NCBI GenBank assembly: GCA_964020085.1
Contig: OZ026607.1
Coordinates: 9,278,135 to 9,342,134 of the forward strand
Reading direction: 5' to 3'
Length of the DNA stretch: 64,000 bases
Origin: Micromussa lordhowensis
Lineage: Eukaryota > Cnidaria > Anthozoa > Scleractinia > Lobophylliidae
Every line of letters starts with the position of its first letter. Position 1 is the first letter of the stretch. A model generated the notes under the pieces. That model worked only from the letters and a program-made list of their open reading frames with translations, was not told the DNA's origin and made no database searches. A program made the position numbers and the translations under genes. Below, piece after piece: positions 1 through 13,087 of this stretch.

Positions 1-886
1 GCACAGTCCAAACACCGGTTTACACATCTCAGGGCCGTTTCATGTACGATAATGGACGACGCCTGCTAGCAAATCGTTAGACTTGCACCTTCATTGGACT
101 TAATGATGTCCTCGGGCAGACTTCCTTTAGACAGCAGTTAAAGAACGCTAATCGGTCGGCTCCTGCTCAGAGTCACCGCTTTACCGGAGTCAGCTTTGGT
201 TTAACCAAAATATATATTACCTTGTTAAAAATTACGAAACTTGTTTTGAATACTGATTCTGCTTGTAAAATTGCCGGCGTATTCTAACGGTGGGAAACAC
301 TCAGAAAGAGCTATGGCGTTTTCTGCTCAAAATCTTGTTCAGGCAAGCAAATTCTGCTCCGGAATCCTGCTCGAGATAAGTGACCGATCCCAGCTCAGCT
401 ACATCTTGCATCGATAAATTGTAAACACTCATTGACGTTCGCAGTGAGTCGACCAACTGTAAGCAAATCTTGCTTTGCACAGTACCTCTTGGTAGCTGTG
501 ATAGCGAACTCTTCTGGTTTAATAAACTTGCCGGCAATTAAAAGCAACAGTTACGAACGATACTCAGAACTTTCAGTTAGTTTTGAAGTGTATGTCTGTT
601 TCCAAATTTTCGACCGTTACCTTCTTGGTTTCTCGCTGTTTCAAATCGTTTCCGAAAAATACTCGATTTCGGCTCAAAAATGCGCAATTCTATTCGGCAC
701 AATTCTGGATGACCACAGTAATGAATAATGCTTGCGTTTCTAGCGGCACAATCTATCCAAACCTCAGGTCTATCTATAACTAGTAGAATACAATCCCACT
801 CTCTGATTAAGCGAGCCAGCAATTTTCATATCAGCACGTACTATACGCATCTTAATTTTTTGTCAACAACCCAAGGGATTTCCAGG

Positions 887-953
887 TGGTCCAGCGGGAT
901 GAGCTGCGCGCGGCTGATCCAACTGTCGCACCTGGCGGTCGTAAGTTCAAGTC
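887..953 (+). promoter_or_regulatory. tRNA-like A and B boxes (pol III type 2) in the array unit
   Basis: TGGTCCAGCGG at 887-897 fits the A-box consensus TRGYNNARNNG at every position, and GTTCAAGTC at 945-953 fits the B-box core GWTCRANNC. The spacing is slightly wider than in a normal tRNA and no acceptor stem forms, so this is a tRNA-derived (SINE-like) head, not a tRNA gene. A sequence rich in short inverted repeats follows to about 1060. The same boxes recur in units 2-5 starting near 3747, 7775, 10620 and 12647. Activity is not shown. Confidence 0.5.
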
Positions 954-2721
954 TCGATATGTCATAAAAGGAGTTATTCTCGAACGGCTTGGGGGTCGAA
1001 TAACTTCTCCCCCGATCGAGATTCGAGCTCGGGCTGGGAAAAAAATCCCGGATTTTTTGCCTGAATTAATTGATTTATTTACTTAGCTACTTTTTTTTTT
1101 GCAGGCTCTTTGGTGGTTTTTTTTCCCCTCTTTTTTTTCCCTTCTTACTTGAATGTTTTTCTTTTAATTAATTGATTGATATTTATTGAGTTTTTTCCAA
1201 TGTATTTCAAGGTTTTTGTTGTTGTTTTGGATCAGCTTTTTCCTTATTGCTGTCGATCTGAGAGACTTTGTTTCTCCTTTATCGACGTGTGATTTCTTTG
1301 CTTTTTAAACCCTCTTGCTCGGAACCAATAGACTTCTAAGACCGAGGAAGTTTGCCTAAGGTGGTTTGTTAGTCGGGAGCAATCCATGCCTTGGTTTCCC
1401 TGTGGGCAATATCGCACACAAACAGAATGCCAACCTTTGGTTTACCCACAATATATATTACCTTGTTTTCATGAAACGTAATCGATCTAGGATCAGTAAA
1501 TATTTAGAAGGCTGCTTTGAAACTCGCTTGAGCCGATGAATCCTTTTAGTGAGCAACAGATCAGTCAGCTCTCGCGGTTTTGAGTGCAAGTTGTTTTTTG
1601 CTTTTATATTATTTAGAATCACATTTCGCGTTGTTGTTGTTTTTTATTTAATTACTGTGAATCTATCAAAACATTCAGTAATATGCAATTGTGGAATTAC
1701 CATAAGTAAGTTTGGCAGATCTAGTCAGAATAAGTGAGATGGGACGGCGATTGAGAGGCGACTTGGGCTGAAATATGGCGCTGATTTCATGATTTCCAGT
1801 TCCTAGTTTGTCGCCTCCTGGTGGGTGAGGGTGACGATGAGGAGAGGGTTGGAGACAACAATCCTTGAAACACTTCTGCGTCATTCTTAATTTATTGCTG
1901 TTGTTATTCTCATAGATTATTACAATTGTCGTTTCTCGGCCACTAGTAAACCCTAGTCAAGTCTCTCGTTTTAGAGAGTTGGATGTTTGAACCCAGTGAA
2001 AAGCTACAATACTGAAATATCAGTGTAATATTTCAGGTTCCTGTATGACATGGCTAGTTTTCGCAATGGATCTATTTGCCTGTATCCGCCAAAAAAATGC
2101 CACAGAATTTGACTTGTCACTGATAATCTTTGATACAATTCTGTCCTAGAGCTAGCTTTCCACAAGACTTATCGTGGCACAAATAAAAGGAAATCACTCT
2201 CCCGTATGACTTTTGAAGCCAAAAAGACTACATCCACCGTCTTTTCATCGAATCATGAATTGTACAATTTAATATGAGTGCTTCCAACAAAGAATTCGAG
2301 TCTTGGGAACACAAACCTTCACATATCAAAGCCGCGGCGGAGAAGGTCTGCATCGTCTTAAATTGACTGAATAAGGGGCTCCTACATCGAGAATCGATTG
2401 AACTTCAAGCAAACTAGGCCATAATTTAATACGAGTAAGCGAACACTCCGCATGTTGTACCTACGTCAATGATCGACCGGTAGTCACACAATCAAATCTT
2501 ATTCCCGCTAGCGAATCACAGACAGTTCTCATAGTTAGGTAGGCCGAAAACGCCCCAATTTGAGAAAACAAGCAAAGCTACTCACGATCAGTCTTTGACG
2601 AGATTTTCTTCACTCTGTCTGTGGCCATGTTTTGCTCGCAAACAGCAATGTCCCGGATGTACTTGAGTTTCATCGAGCGGGAAAGTATCGTTTCAACAGT
2701 ACAACATACTTTTTTCTAAGT

Positions 2722-2816
2722 CTTTAGCCACATCAATGTTCAGGCCAAATAACGCAACCAGCAGTACAAATGTCTAGTCCGTTGCACGTCTAAGCCTTGA
2801 ATTGATGTGGCTAAAG
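2722..2816 (+). other. Long conserved hairpin in array unit (candidate structured RNA)
   Basis: CTTTAGCCACATCAAT at 2722-2737 pairs perfectly over 16 bp with ATTGATGTGGCTAAAG at 2801-2816. Inside, TCAGGC can pair with GCCTTGA (one bulge) and ACGCAAC with GTTGCACGT, leaving a loop of about 20 nt. Identical copies lie at 6750-6844, 9595-9689 and 11622-11716. Shape and size resemble a precursor hairpin or small structured RNA. No known family is recognised. Confidence 0.5.
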
Positions 2817-2860
2817 CTCTTTGCTGTCTCAAGCAAGCACAACATTATCGCCAAGCCCAT

Positions 2861-5800
2861 GCACAGTCCAAACACCGGTTTACACATCTCAGGGCCGTTT
2901 CATGTACGATAATGGACGACGCCTGCTAGCAAATCGTTAGACTTGCACCTTCATTGGACTTAATGATGTCCTCGGGCAGACTTCCTTTAGACAGCAGTTA
3001 AAGAACGCTAATCGGTCGGCTCCTGCTCAGAGTCACCGCTTTACCGGAGTCAGCTTTGGTTTAACCAAAATATATATTACCTTGTTAAAAATTACGAAAC
3101 TTGTTTTGAATACTGATTCTGCTTGTAAAATTGCCGGCGTATTCTAACGGTGGGAAACACTCAGAAAGAGCTATGGCGTTTTCTGCTCAAAATCTTGTTC
3201 AGGCAAGCAAATTCTGCTCCGGAATCCTGCTCGAGATAAGTGACCGATCCCAGCTCAGCTACATCTTGCATCGATAAATTGTAAACACTCATTGACGTTC
3301 GCAGTGAGTCGACCAACTGTAAGCAAATCTTGCTTTGCACAGTACCTCTTGGTAGCTGTGATAGCGAACTCTTCTGGTTTAATAAACTTGCCGGCAATTA
3401 AAAGCAACAGTTACGAACGATACTCAGAACTTTCAGTTAGTTTTGAAGTGTATGTCTGTTTCCAAATTTTCGACCGTTACCTTCTTGGTTTCTCGCTGTT
3501 TCAAATCGTTTCCGAAAAATACTCGATTTCGGCTCAAAAATGCGCAATTCTATTCGGCACAATTCTGGATGACCACAGTAATGAATAATGCTTGCGTTTC
3601 TAGCGGCACAATCTATCCAAACCTCAGGTCTATCTATAACTAGTAGAATACAATCCCACTCTCTGATTAAGCGAGCCAGCAATTTTCATATCAGCACGTA
3701 CTATACGCATCTTAATTTTTTGTCAACAACCCAAGGGATTTCCAGGTGGTCCAGCGGGATGAGCTGCGCGCGGCTGATCCAACTGTCGCACCTGGCGGTC
3801 GTAAGTTCAAGTCTCGATATGTCATAAAAGGAGTTATTCTCGAACGGCTTGGGGGTCGAATAACTTCTCCCCCGATCGAGATTCGAGCTCGGGCTGGGAA
3901 AAAAATCCCGGATTTTTTGCCTGAATTAATTGATTTATTTACTTAGCTACTTTTTTTTTTGCAGGCTCTTTGGTGGTTTTTTTTTCCCCTCTTTTTTTTC
4001 CCTTCTTACTTGAATGTTTTTCTTTTAATTAATTGATTGATATTTATTGAGTTTTTTCCAATGTATTTCAAGGTTTTTGTTGTTGTTTTGGATCAGCTTT
4101 TTCCTGATTGCTGTCGATCTGAGAGACTTTGTTTCTCCTTTATCGACGTCTGATTTCTTTGCTTTTTAAACCCTCTTGCTCGGAACCAATAGCGTCGCGC
4201 ACAGTTTCTAAAAATAGATTACATCACCAGAGACCCCCCACATGACTCAGACAAGAATTACAGTCCGGTAGAAGGTTTTGTATGAGCGCGTTGTATTCTA
4301 GACCAGAAAACCAGGCAAAACAGGAGAGATTGGTGGTTTAGGTTTTTGATTAGCTTAAATATTGTTAGAAGGTAAACAATGCTGCCGTAGGTAATGTAAA
4401 ACGGTTTCAAGGTGTCCAGAAAAGAGCATAAATGTCACAAATTGCACAAGGATCTTACAAAGCCGCAGTGACAGTCTGACAGATCCCAAAACCCTCACTT
4501 CAGGAATTGGAAGTCGAGAACATTTTGAGCGGCGGTTGTGACTAGCCGATCAGAATTCTTCACAGGGAAATGTTTTACGAAGAAACTTATCTGCTGTTTC
4601 TCCTGGTCTTGAAAAAAGGACTTATCAGTTGACCTATCGCCAGAAATTCCCAAATTTGACAACCCGAGCCGTCCACACAAACGAATACGATAGAATTGGA
4701 GGACATAATTATTATCTCTGAGGCAATTCCAAAGGCATAGCAGAATTAGGTGTCCTGTGCAATTTGGAGGACCTAGATTTTAATAGAGTCGTTTCTCCGA
4801 CCAAATAAACAAATGCGAGACCTCAACTGCATGTGTTTCATAGATTGATAAGTTATATGTTTGGCGCGATACGTGTAACATAAATAGCGCGTGCTAAAGC
4901 TTATTTTATATGCGAAGATAGAGCGGGTCAATCTCACTTAAACGGCAAGGCAAGGCAACCGATCGGTTCGGATCTACGGTATTTCTTTGAGGTTTTTCTT
5001 TAGTGGCTTGCTGGCTTTCTTGTCAGTGATACACCTGAATGTCGGGTACAATGATAGTATATGCGAGAAGTGTATTTATAAACAACCTTCATACATGAGA
5101 ATGAGAAACCCATCATATTTTGCCGACCTCCTTCAAACTCTGTATTATTATTATCCCAAAATACACATTGTGGGTCTAACATTTTGAGCTACAGAGGCCC
5201 TCAAATTGCGAAATAAATCGCTGAGTATCACGCTGAAGAGCTCATGAACGCCTTTGTTCCATACGTCGCTCTCAAAGAAGCAGCGCACGGAATGGTTTGT
5301 TTGTCTGAGTCACACCGGGGGGTACATTTTCGTGACGTCATTTGTGCGCGACGCTATAGACTTCTAAGACCGAGGAAGTTTGCCTAAGGTGGTTTGTTAG
5401 TCGGGAGCAATCCATGCCTTGGTTTCCCTGTGGGCAATATCGCACACAAACAGAATGCCAACCTTTGGTTTACCCACAATATATATTACCTTGTTTTCAT
5501 GAAACGTAATCGATCTAGGATCAGTAAATATTTAGAAGGCTGCTTTGAAACTCGCTTGAGCCGATGAATCCTTTTAGTGAGCAACAGATCAGTCAGCTCT
5601 CGCGGTTTTGAGTGCAAGTTGTGTTTTGCTTTTATATTATTTAGAATCACATTTCGCGTTGTTGTTGTTTTTTATTTAATTACTGTGAATCTATCAAAAC
5701 ATTCAGTAATATGCAATTGTGGAATTACCATAAGTAAGTTTGGCAGATCTAGTCAGAATAAGTGAGATGGGACGGCGATTGAGAGGCGACTTGGGCTGAA

Positions 5801-6888
5801 ATATGGCGCTGATTTCATGATTTCCAGTTCCTAGTTTGTCGCCTCCTGGTGGGTGAGGGTGACGATGAGGAGAGGGTTGGAGACAACAATCCTTGAAACA
5901 CTTCTGCGTCATTCTTAATTTATTGCTGTTGTTATTCTCATAGATTATTACAATTGTCGTTTCTCGGCCACTAGTAAACCCTAGTCAAGTCTCTCGTTTT
6001 AGAGAGTTGGATGTTTGAACCCAGTGAAAAGCTACAATACTGAAATATCAGTGTAATATTTCAGGTTCCTGTATGACATGGCTAGTTTTCGCAATGGATC
6101 TATTTGCCTGTATCCGCCAAAAAAATGCCACAGAATTTGACTTGTCACTGATAATCTTTGATACAATTCTGTCCTAGAGCTAGCTTTCCACAAGACTTAT
6201 CGTGGCACAAATAAAAGGAAATCACTCTCCCGTATGACTTTTGAAGCCAAAAAGACTACATCCACCGTCTTTTCATCGAATCATGAATTGTACAATTTAA
6301 TATGAGTGCTTCCAACAAAGAATTCGAGTCTTGGGAACACAAACCTTCACATATCAAAGCCGCGGCGGAGAAGGTCTGCATCGTCTTAAATTGACTGAAT
6401 AAGGGGCTCCTACATCGAGAATCGATTGAACTTCAAGCAAACTAGGCCATAATTTAATACGAGTAAGCGAACACTCCGCATGTTGTACCTACGTCAATGA
6501 TCGACCGGTAGTCACACAATCAAATCTTATTCCCGCTAGCGAATCACAGACAGTTCTCATAGTTAGGTAGGCCGAAAACGCCCCAATTTGAGAAAACAAG
6601 CAAAGCTACTCACGATCAGTCTTTGACGAGATTTTCTTCACTCTGTCTGTGGCCATGTTTTGCTCGCAAACAGCAATGTCCCGGATGTACTTGAGTTTCA
6701 TCGAGCGGGAAAGTATCGTTTCAACAGTACAACATACTTTTTTCTAAGTCTTTAGCCACATCAATGTTCAGGCCAAATAACGCAACCAGCAGTACAAATG
6801 TCTAGTCCGTTGCACGTCTAAGCCTTGAATTGATGTGGCTAAAGCTCTTTGCTGTCTCAAGCAAGCACAACATTATCGCCAAGCCCAT
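2861..6888. repeat. Array unit 2, carrying a transposon
   Basis: Essentially identical to unit 1 except for one extra T in a homopolymer and an inserted 1163-bp element at 4193-5355. Removing the element and one 4-bp duplicate restores 2861 bp. Confidence 0.9.
4193..5355. mobile_element. Non-autonomous DNA transposon inside array unit 2
   Basis: Ends are inverted: CGTCGCGCAC at the left and GTGCGCGACG just inside the right end. Subterminal pieces are also inverted (CATGACTCAGACAA on the left, TTGTCTGAGTCACA on the right, each beside a C or G run). The empty site in the other units reads CCAATAGACTTC; here ATAG occurs on both sides (4189-4192 and 5356-5359), a 4-bp duplication that includes TA. 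No transposase is visible; the short ORFs at 4495-4680 and 4987-5187 look like chance. The superfamily cannot be assigned from the ends alone. Confidence 0.85.
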
Positions 6889-9733
6889 GCACAGTCCAAA
6901 CACCGGTTTACACATCTCAGGGCCGTTTCATGTACGATAATGGACGACGCCTGCTAGCAAATCGTTAGACTTGCACCTTCATTGGACTTAATGATGTCCT
7001 CGGGCAGACTTCCTTTAGACAGCAGTTAAAGAACGCTAATCGGTCGGCTCCTGCTCAGAGTCACCGCTTTACCGGAGTCAGCTTTGGTTTAACCAAAATA
7101 TATATTACCTTGTTAAAAATTACGAAACTTGTTTTGAATACTGATTCTGCTTGTAAAATTGCCGGCGTATTCTAACGGTGGGAAACACTCAGAAAGAGCT
7201 ATGGCGTTTTCTGCTCAAAATCTTGTTCAGGCAAGCAAATTCTGCTCCGGAATCCTGCTCGAGATAAGTGACCGATCCCAGCTCAGCTACATCTTGCATC
7301 GATAAATTGTAAACACTCATTGACGTTCGCAGTGAGTCGACCAACTGTAAGCAAATCTTGCTTTGCACAGTACCTCTTGGTAGCTGTGATAGCGAACTCT
7401 TCTGGTTTAATAAACTTGCCGGCAATTAAAAGCAACAGTTACGAACGATACTCAGAACTTTCAGTTAGTTTTGAAGTGTATGTCTGTTTCCAAATTTTCG
7501 ACCGTTACCTTCTTGGTTTCTCGCTGTTTCAAATCGTTTCCGAAAAATACTCGATTTCGGCTCAAAAATGCGCAATTCTATTCGGCACAATTCTGGATGA
7601 CCACAGTAATGAATAATGCTTGAGTTTCTAGCGGCACAATCTATCCAAACCTCAGGTCTATCTATAACTAGTAGAATACAATCCCACTCTCTGATTAAGC
7701 GAGCCAGCAATTTTCATATCAGCACGTACTATACGCATCTTAATTTTTTGTCAACAACCCAAGGGATTTCCAGGTGGTCCAGCGGGATGAGCTGCGCGCG
7801 GCTGATCCAACTGTCGCACCTGGCGGTCGTAAGTTCAAGTCTCGATATGTCATAAAAGGAGTTATTCTCGAACGGCTTGGGGGTCGAATAACTTCTCCCC
7901 CGATCGAGATTCGAGCTCGGGCTGGGAAAAAAATCCCGGATTTTTTGCCTGAATTAATTGATTTATTTACTTAGCTACTTTTTTTTTTGCAGGCTCTTTG
8001 GTGGTTTTTTTTTTCTTACTTGAATGTTTTTCTTTTAATTAATTGATTGATATTTATTGAGTTTTTTCCAATGTATTTCAAGGTTTTTGTTGTTGTTTTG
8101 GATCAGCTTTTTTCCTGATTGCTGTCGATCTGAGAGACTTTGTTTCTCCTTTATCGACGTCTGATTTCTTTGCTTTTTAAACCCTCTTGCTCGGAACCAA
8201 TAGACTTCTAAGACCGAGGAAGTTTGCCTAAGGTGGTTTGTTAGTCGGGAGCAATCCATGCCTTGGTTTCCCTGTGGGCAATATCGCACACAAACAGAAT
8301 GCCAACCTTTGGTTTACCCACAATATATATTACCTTGTTTTCATGAAACGTAATCGATCTAGGATCAGTAAATATTTAGAAGGCTGCTTTGAAACTCGCT
8401 TGAGCCGATGAATCCTTTTAGTGAGCAACAGATCAGTCAGCTCTCGCGGTTTTGAGTGCAAGTTGTTTTTTGCTTTTATATTATTTAGAATCACATTTCG
8501 CGTTGTTGTTGTTTTTTATTTAATTACTGTGAATCTATCAAAACATTCAGTAATATGCAATTGTGGAATTACCATAAGTAAGTTTGGCAGATCTAGTCAG
8601 AATAAGTGAGATGGGACGGCGATTGAGAGGCGACTTGGGCTGAAATATGGCGCTGATTTCATGATTTCCAGTTCCTAGTTTGTCGCCTCCTGGTGGGTGA
8701 GGGTGACGATGAGGAGAGGGTTGGAGACAACAATCCTTGAAACACTTCTGCGTCATTCTTAATTTATTGCTGTTGTTATTCTCATAGATTATTACAATTG
8801 TCGTTTCTCGGCCACTAGTAAACCCTAGTCAAGTCTCTCGTTTTTAGAGAGTTGGATGTTTGAACCCAGTGAAAAGCTACAATACTGAAATATCAGTGTA
8901 ATATTTCAGGTTCCTGTATGACATGGCTAGTTTTCGCAATGGATCTATTTGCCTGTATCCGCCAAAAAAATGCCACAGAATTTGACTTGTCACTGATAAT
9001 CTTTGATACAATTCTGTCCTAGAGCTAGCTTTCCACAAGACTTATCGTGGCACAAATAAAAGGAAATCACTCTCCCGTATGACTTTTGAAGCCAAAAAGA
9101 CTACATCCACCGTCTTTTCATCGAATCATGAATTGTACAATTTAATATGAGTGCTTCCAACAAAGAATTCGAGTCTTGGGAACACAAACCTTCACATATC
9201 AAAGCCGCGGCGGAGAAGGTCTGCATCGTCTTAAATTGACTGAATAAGGGGCTCCTACATCGAGAATCGATTGAACTTCAAGCAAACTAGGCCATAATTT
9301 AATACGAGTAAGCGAACACTCCGCATGTTGTACCTACGTCAATGATCGACCGGTAGTCACACAATCAAATCTTATTCCCGCTAGCGAATCACAGACAGTT
9401 CTCATAGTTAGGTAGGCCGAAAACGCCCCAATTTGAGAAAACAAGCAAAGCTACTCACGATCAGTCTTTGACGAGATTTTCTTCACTCTGTCTGTGGCCA
9501 TGTTTTGCTCGCAAACAGCAATGTCCCGGATGTACTTGAGTTTCATCGAGCGGGAAAGTATCGTTTCAACAGTACAACATACTTTTTTCTAAGTCTTTAG
9601 CCACATCAATGTTCAGGCCAAATAACGCAACCAGCAGTACAAATGTCTAGTCCGTTGCACGTCTAAGCCTTGAATTGATGTGGCTAAAGCTCTTTGCTGT
9701 CTCAAGCAAGCACAACATTATCGCCAAGCCCAT
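6889..9733. repeat. Array unit 3
   Basis: Full unit, 2845 bp, differing from unit 1 mainly by loss of 15 bp in the CT-rich run near 8010. Hairpin copy at 9595-9689 (a further copy, in unit 2, is at 6750-6844); tRNA-like boxes begin near 7775. Confidence 0.9.
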
Positions 9734-11760
9734 GCACAGTCCAAACACCGGTTTACACATCTCAGGGCCGTTTCATGTACGATAATGGACGACGCCTGCT
9801 AGCAAATCGTTAGACTTGCACCTTCATTGGACTTAATGATGTCCTCGGGCAGACTTCCTTTAGACAGCAGTTAAAGAACGCTAATCGGTCGGCTCCTTCT
9901 CAAAGTCACCGCTTTACCGGAGTCAGCTTTGGTTTAACCAAAATATATATTACCTTGTTAAAAATTACGAAACTTGTTTTGAATACTGATTCTGCTTGTA
10001 AAATTGCCGGCGTATTCTAACGGTGGGAAACACTCAGAAAGAGCTATGGCGTTTTCTGCTCAAAATCTTGTTCAGGCAAGCAAATTCTGCTCCGGAATCC
10101 TGCTCGAGATAAGTGACCGATCCCAGCTCAGCTACATCTTGCATCGATAAATTGTAAACACTCATTGACGTTCGCAGTGAGTCGACCAACTGTAAGCAAA
10201 TCTTGCTTTGCACAGTACCTCTTGGTAGCTGTGATAGCGAACTCTTCTGGTTTAATAAACTTGCCGGCAATTAAAAGCAACAGTTACGAACGATACTCAG
10301 AACTTTCAGTTAGTTTTGAAGTGTATGTCTGTTTCCAAATTTTCGACCGTTACCTTCTTGGTTTCTCGCTGTTTCAAATCGTTTCCGAAAAATACTCGAT
10401 TTCGGCTCAAAAATGCGCAATTCTATTCGGCACAATTCTGGATGACCACAGTAATGAAAAATGCTTGAGTTTCTAGCGGCACAATCTATCCAAACCTCAG
10501 GTCTATCTATAACTAGTAGAATACAATCCCACTCTCTGATTAAGCGAGCCAGCAATTTTCATATCAGCACGTACTATACGCATCTTAATTTTTTGTCAAC
10601 AACCCAAGGGATTTCCAGGTGGTCCAGCGGGATGAGCTGCGCGCGGCTGATCCAACTGTCGCACCTGGCGGTCGTAAGTTCAAGTCTCGATATGTCATAA
10701 AAGGAGTTATTCTCGAACGGCTTGGGGGTCGAATAACTTCTCCCCCGATCGAGATTCGAGCTCGGGCTGGGAAAAAAATCCCGGATTTTTTGCCTGAATT
10801 AATTGATTTATTTACTTAGCTACTTTTTTTTTTGCAGGCTCTTTGGTGGTTTTTTTTCCCCTCTTTTTTTTCCCTTCTTACTTGAATGTTTTTCTTTTAA
10901 TTAATTGATTGATATTTATTGAGTTTTTTCCAATGTATTTCAAGGTTTTTGTTGTTGTTTTGGATCAGCTTTTTCCTGATTGCTGTCGATCTGAGAGACT
11001 TTGTTTCTCCTTTATCGACGTCTGATTTCTTTGCTTTTTAAACCCTCTTGCTCGGAACCAATAGACTTCTAAGACCGAGGAAGTTTGCCTAAGGTGGTTT
11101 GTTAGTCGGGAGCAATCCATGCCTTGGTTTCCCTGTGGGCAATATCGCACACAAACAGAATGCCAACCTTTGGTTTACCCACAATATATATTACCTTGTT
11201 TTCATGAAACGTAATCGATCTAGGATCAGTAAATATTTAGAAGGCTGCTTTGAAACTCGCTTGAGCCGATGAATCCTTTTAGTGAGCAACAGATCAGTCA
11301 GCTCTCGCGGTTTTGAGTGCAAGTTGTTTTTTGCTTTTATATTATTTAGAATCACATTTCGCGTTGTTGTTGTTTTTTATTTAATTACTGTGAATCTATC
11401 AAAACATTCAGTAATATGCAATTGTGGAATTACCATAAGTAAGTTTGGCAGATCTAGTCAGAATAAGTGAGATGGGACGGCGATTGAGAGGCGACTTGGG
11501 CTGAAATATGGCGCTGATTTCATGATTTCCAGTTCCTAGTTTGTCGCCTCCTGGTGGGTGAGGGTGACGATGAGGAGCGGGAAAGTATCGTTTCAACAGT
11601 ACAACATACTTTTTTCTAAGTCTTTAGCCACATCAATGTTCAGGCCAAATAACGCAACCAGCAGTACAAATGTCTAGTCCGTTGCACGTCTAAGCCTTGA
11701 ATTGATGTGGCTAAAGCTCTTTGCTGTCTCAAGCAAGCACAACATTATCGCCAAGCCCAT
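9734..11760. repeat. Array unit 4 with internal deletion
   Basis: Matches the unit up to about 11577, then jumps from GATGAGGAG straight to GCGGGAAAGTATCG, so about 818 bp of the 3' part is absent. GAG is shared at the junction, consistent with deletion at microhomology or unequal exchange. The 95-nt hairpin just downstream is retained (11622-11716). Confidence 0.9.
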
Positions 11761-13058
11761 GCACAGTCCAAACACCGGTTTACACATCTCAGGGCCGTTT
11801 CATGTACGATAATGGACGACGCCTGCTAGCAAATCGTTAGACTTGCACCTTCATTGGACTTAATGATGTCCTCGGGCAGACTTCCTTTAGACAGCAGTTA
11901 AAGAACGCTAATCGGTCGGCTCCTGCTCAGAGTCACCGCTTTACCGGAGTCAGCTTTGGTTTAACCAAAATATATATTACCTTGTTAAAAATTACGAAAC
12001 TTGTTTTGAATACTGATTCTGCTCGTAAAATTGCCGGCGTATTCTAACGGTGGGAAACACTCAGAAAGAGCTATGGCGTTTTCTGCTCAAAATCTTGTTC
12101 AGGCAAGCAAATTCTGCTCCGGAATCCTGCTCGAGATAAGTGACCGATCCCAGCTCAGCTACATCTTGCATCGATAAATTGTAAACACTCATTGACGTTC
12201 GCAGTGAGTCGACCAACTGTAAGCAAATATTGCTTTGCAAAGTTCCTCTTGGTAGCTGTGATAGCGAACTCTTCTGGTTTAATAAACTTGCCGGCAATTA
12301 AAAGCAACAGTTACGAACGATACTCAGAACTTTCAGTTAGTTTTGAAGTGTATGTCTGTTTTCAAATTTTCGACTGTTACCTTCTTGGTTTCTCGCTGTT
12401 TCAAATCGTTTCCGAAAAATACTCGATTTCGGCTCAAAAATGCGCAATTCTATTCGGCACAATTCTGGATGACCACAGTAATGAAAAATGCTTGAGTTTC
12501 TAGCGGCACAATCTATCCAAACCTCAGGTCTATCTATAACTAGTAGAATACAATCCCACTCTCTGATTAAGCGAGCCAGCAATTTTCATATCAGCACGTA
12601 CTATACGCATCTTAATTTTTTGTCAACAACCCAAGGGATTTCCAGGTGGTCCAGCGGGATGAGCTGCGCGCGGCTGATCCAACTGTCGCACCTGGCGGTC
12701 GTAAGTTCAAGTCTCGATATGTCATAAAAGGAGTTATTCTCGAACGGCTTGGGGGTCGAATAACTTCTCCCCCGATCGAGATTCGAGCTCGGGCTGGGAA
12801 AAAAATCCCGGATTTTTTGCTTGAATTAATTGATTTATTTACTTAGCTACTTTTTTTTTCCAGGCTCTTTGGTGGGTTTTTTTTTTCCCCCTCTTTTTTT
12901 TCCCTTCTAACTTGAATGTTTTTTTTTAATTAATTGATTGATATTTAGTGATTTTTTCCAATGGGTTTCAAGTTTTTTGTTGTTGTTTGGGATCAGCTTT
13001 TTCCTTATTGCTGTCGATCTGAGAGACTTTGTTTCTTCTTTATCGACGTCTGATTTCT
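11761..13058. repeat. Array unit 5, truncated edge copy
   Basis: Homology to the unit runs to TCTGATTTCTTTG at 13058 and then stops abruptly; the following sequence is unrelated. Substitutions and small indels are much denser than between inner copies, especially in the last 250 bp, as expected for the border of an array that is homogenised internally. Confidence 0.88.
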
Positions 13059-13087
13059 TTGAGAGTCAATGTCAGTAATTTTCAACC

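Larger units (their letters stand above)
1..2860. repeat. Array unit 1 (reference copy)
   Basis: This is the full-length unit. Landmarks: a palindrome TTTGGTTTAACCAAA followed by a TATATATTACCTTGTT box at about 195-226; a closely related copy of that box at 1435-1467; tRNA-like boxes at 887-953; long T/C runs at 1090-1140; a short hairpin CTGAAATA...TATTTCAG at about 2012-2036; and a 95-nt hairpin at 2722-2816. No gene is recognised. Confidence 0.9.
1..13058. repeat. Tandem macrosatellite array, unit about 2.86 kb
   Basis: The same sequence recurs head to tail, each copy starting with GCACAGTCCAAACACC at 1, 2861, 6889, 9734 and 11761. Spacings are 2860, 4028, 2845, 2027, then truncation at 13058. 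The differences are explained by a 1163-bp insertion plus 4-bp duplication (copy 2), a 15-bp loss in a pyrimidine run (copy 3) and an 818-bp internal deletion (copy 4). Copies 1-4 are almost identical; copy 5, at the edge, carries clearly more substitutions. Every six-frame ORF in the unit is under 105 codons and I recognise no protein, so I read it as non-coding satellite DNA or a non-coding RNA cluster. The array begins outside the window. Confidence 0.95.

Noticed and set aside
1930..1950. TCGTTTCTCGGCCA in the array unit, reminiscent of the start of U2 snRNA
   Set aside because: Only about 14 bases match; the branch-point-binding and Sm-site regions of U2 are absent downstream.
301..12846. 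Recurrent ORFs of 60-103 codons in each array unit
   Set aside because: They persist only because the units are nearly identical; they overlap on both strands and three frames, have no recognisable domain, and lengths change with single substitutions between copies.
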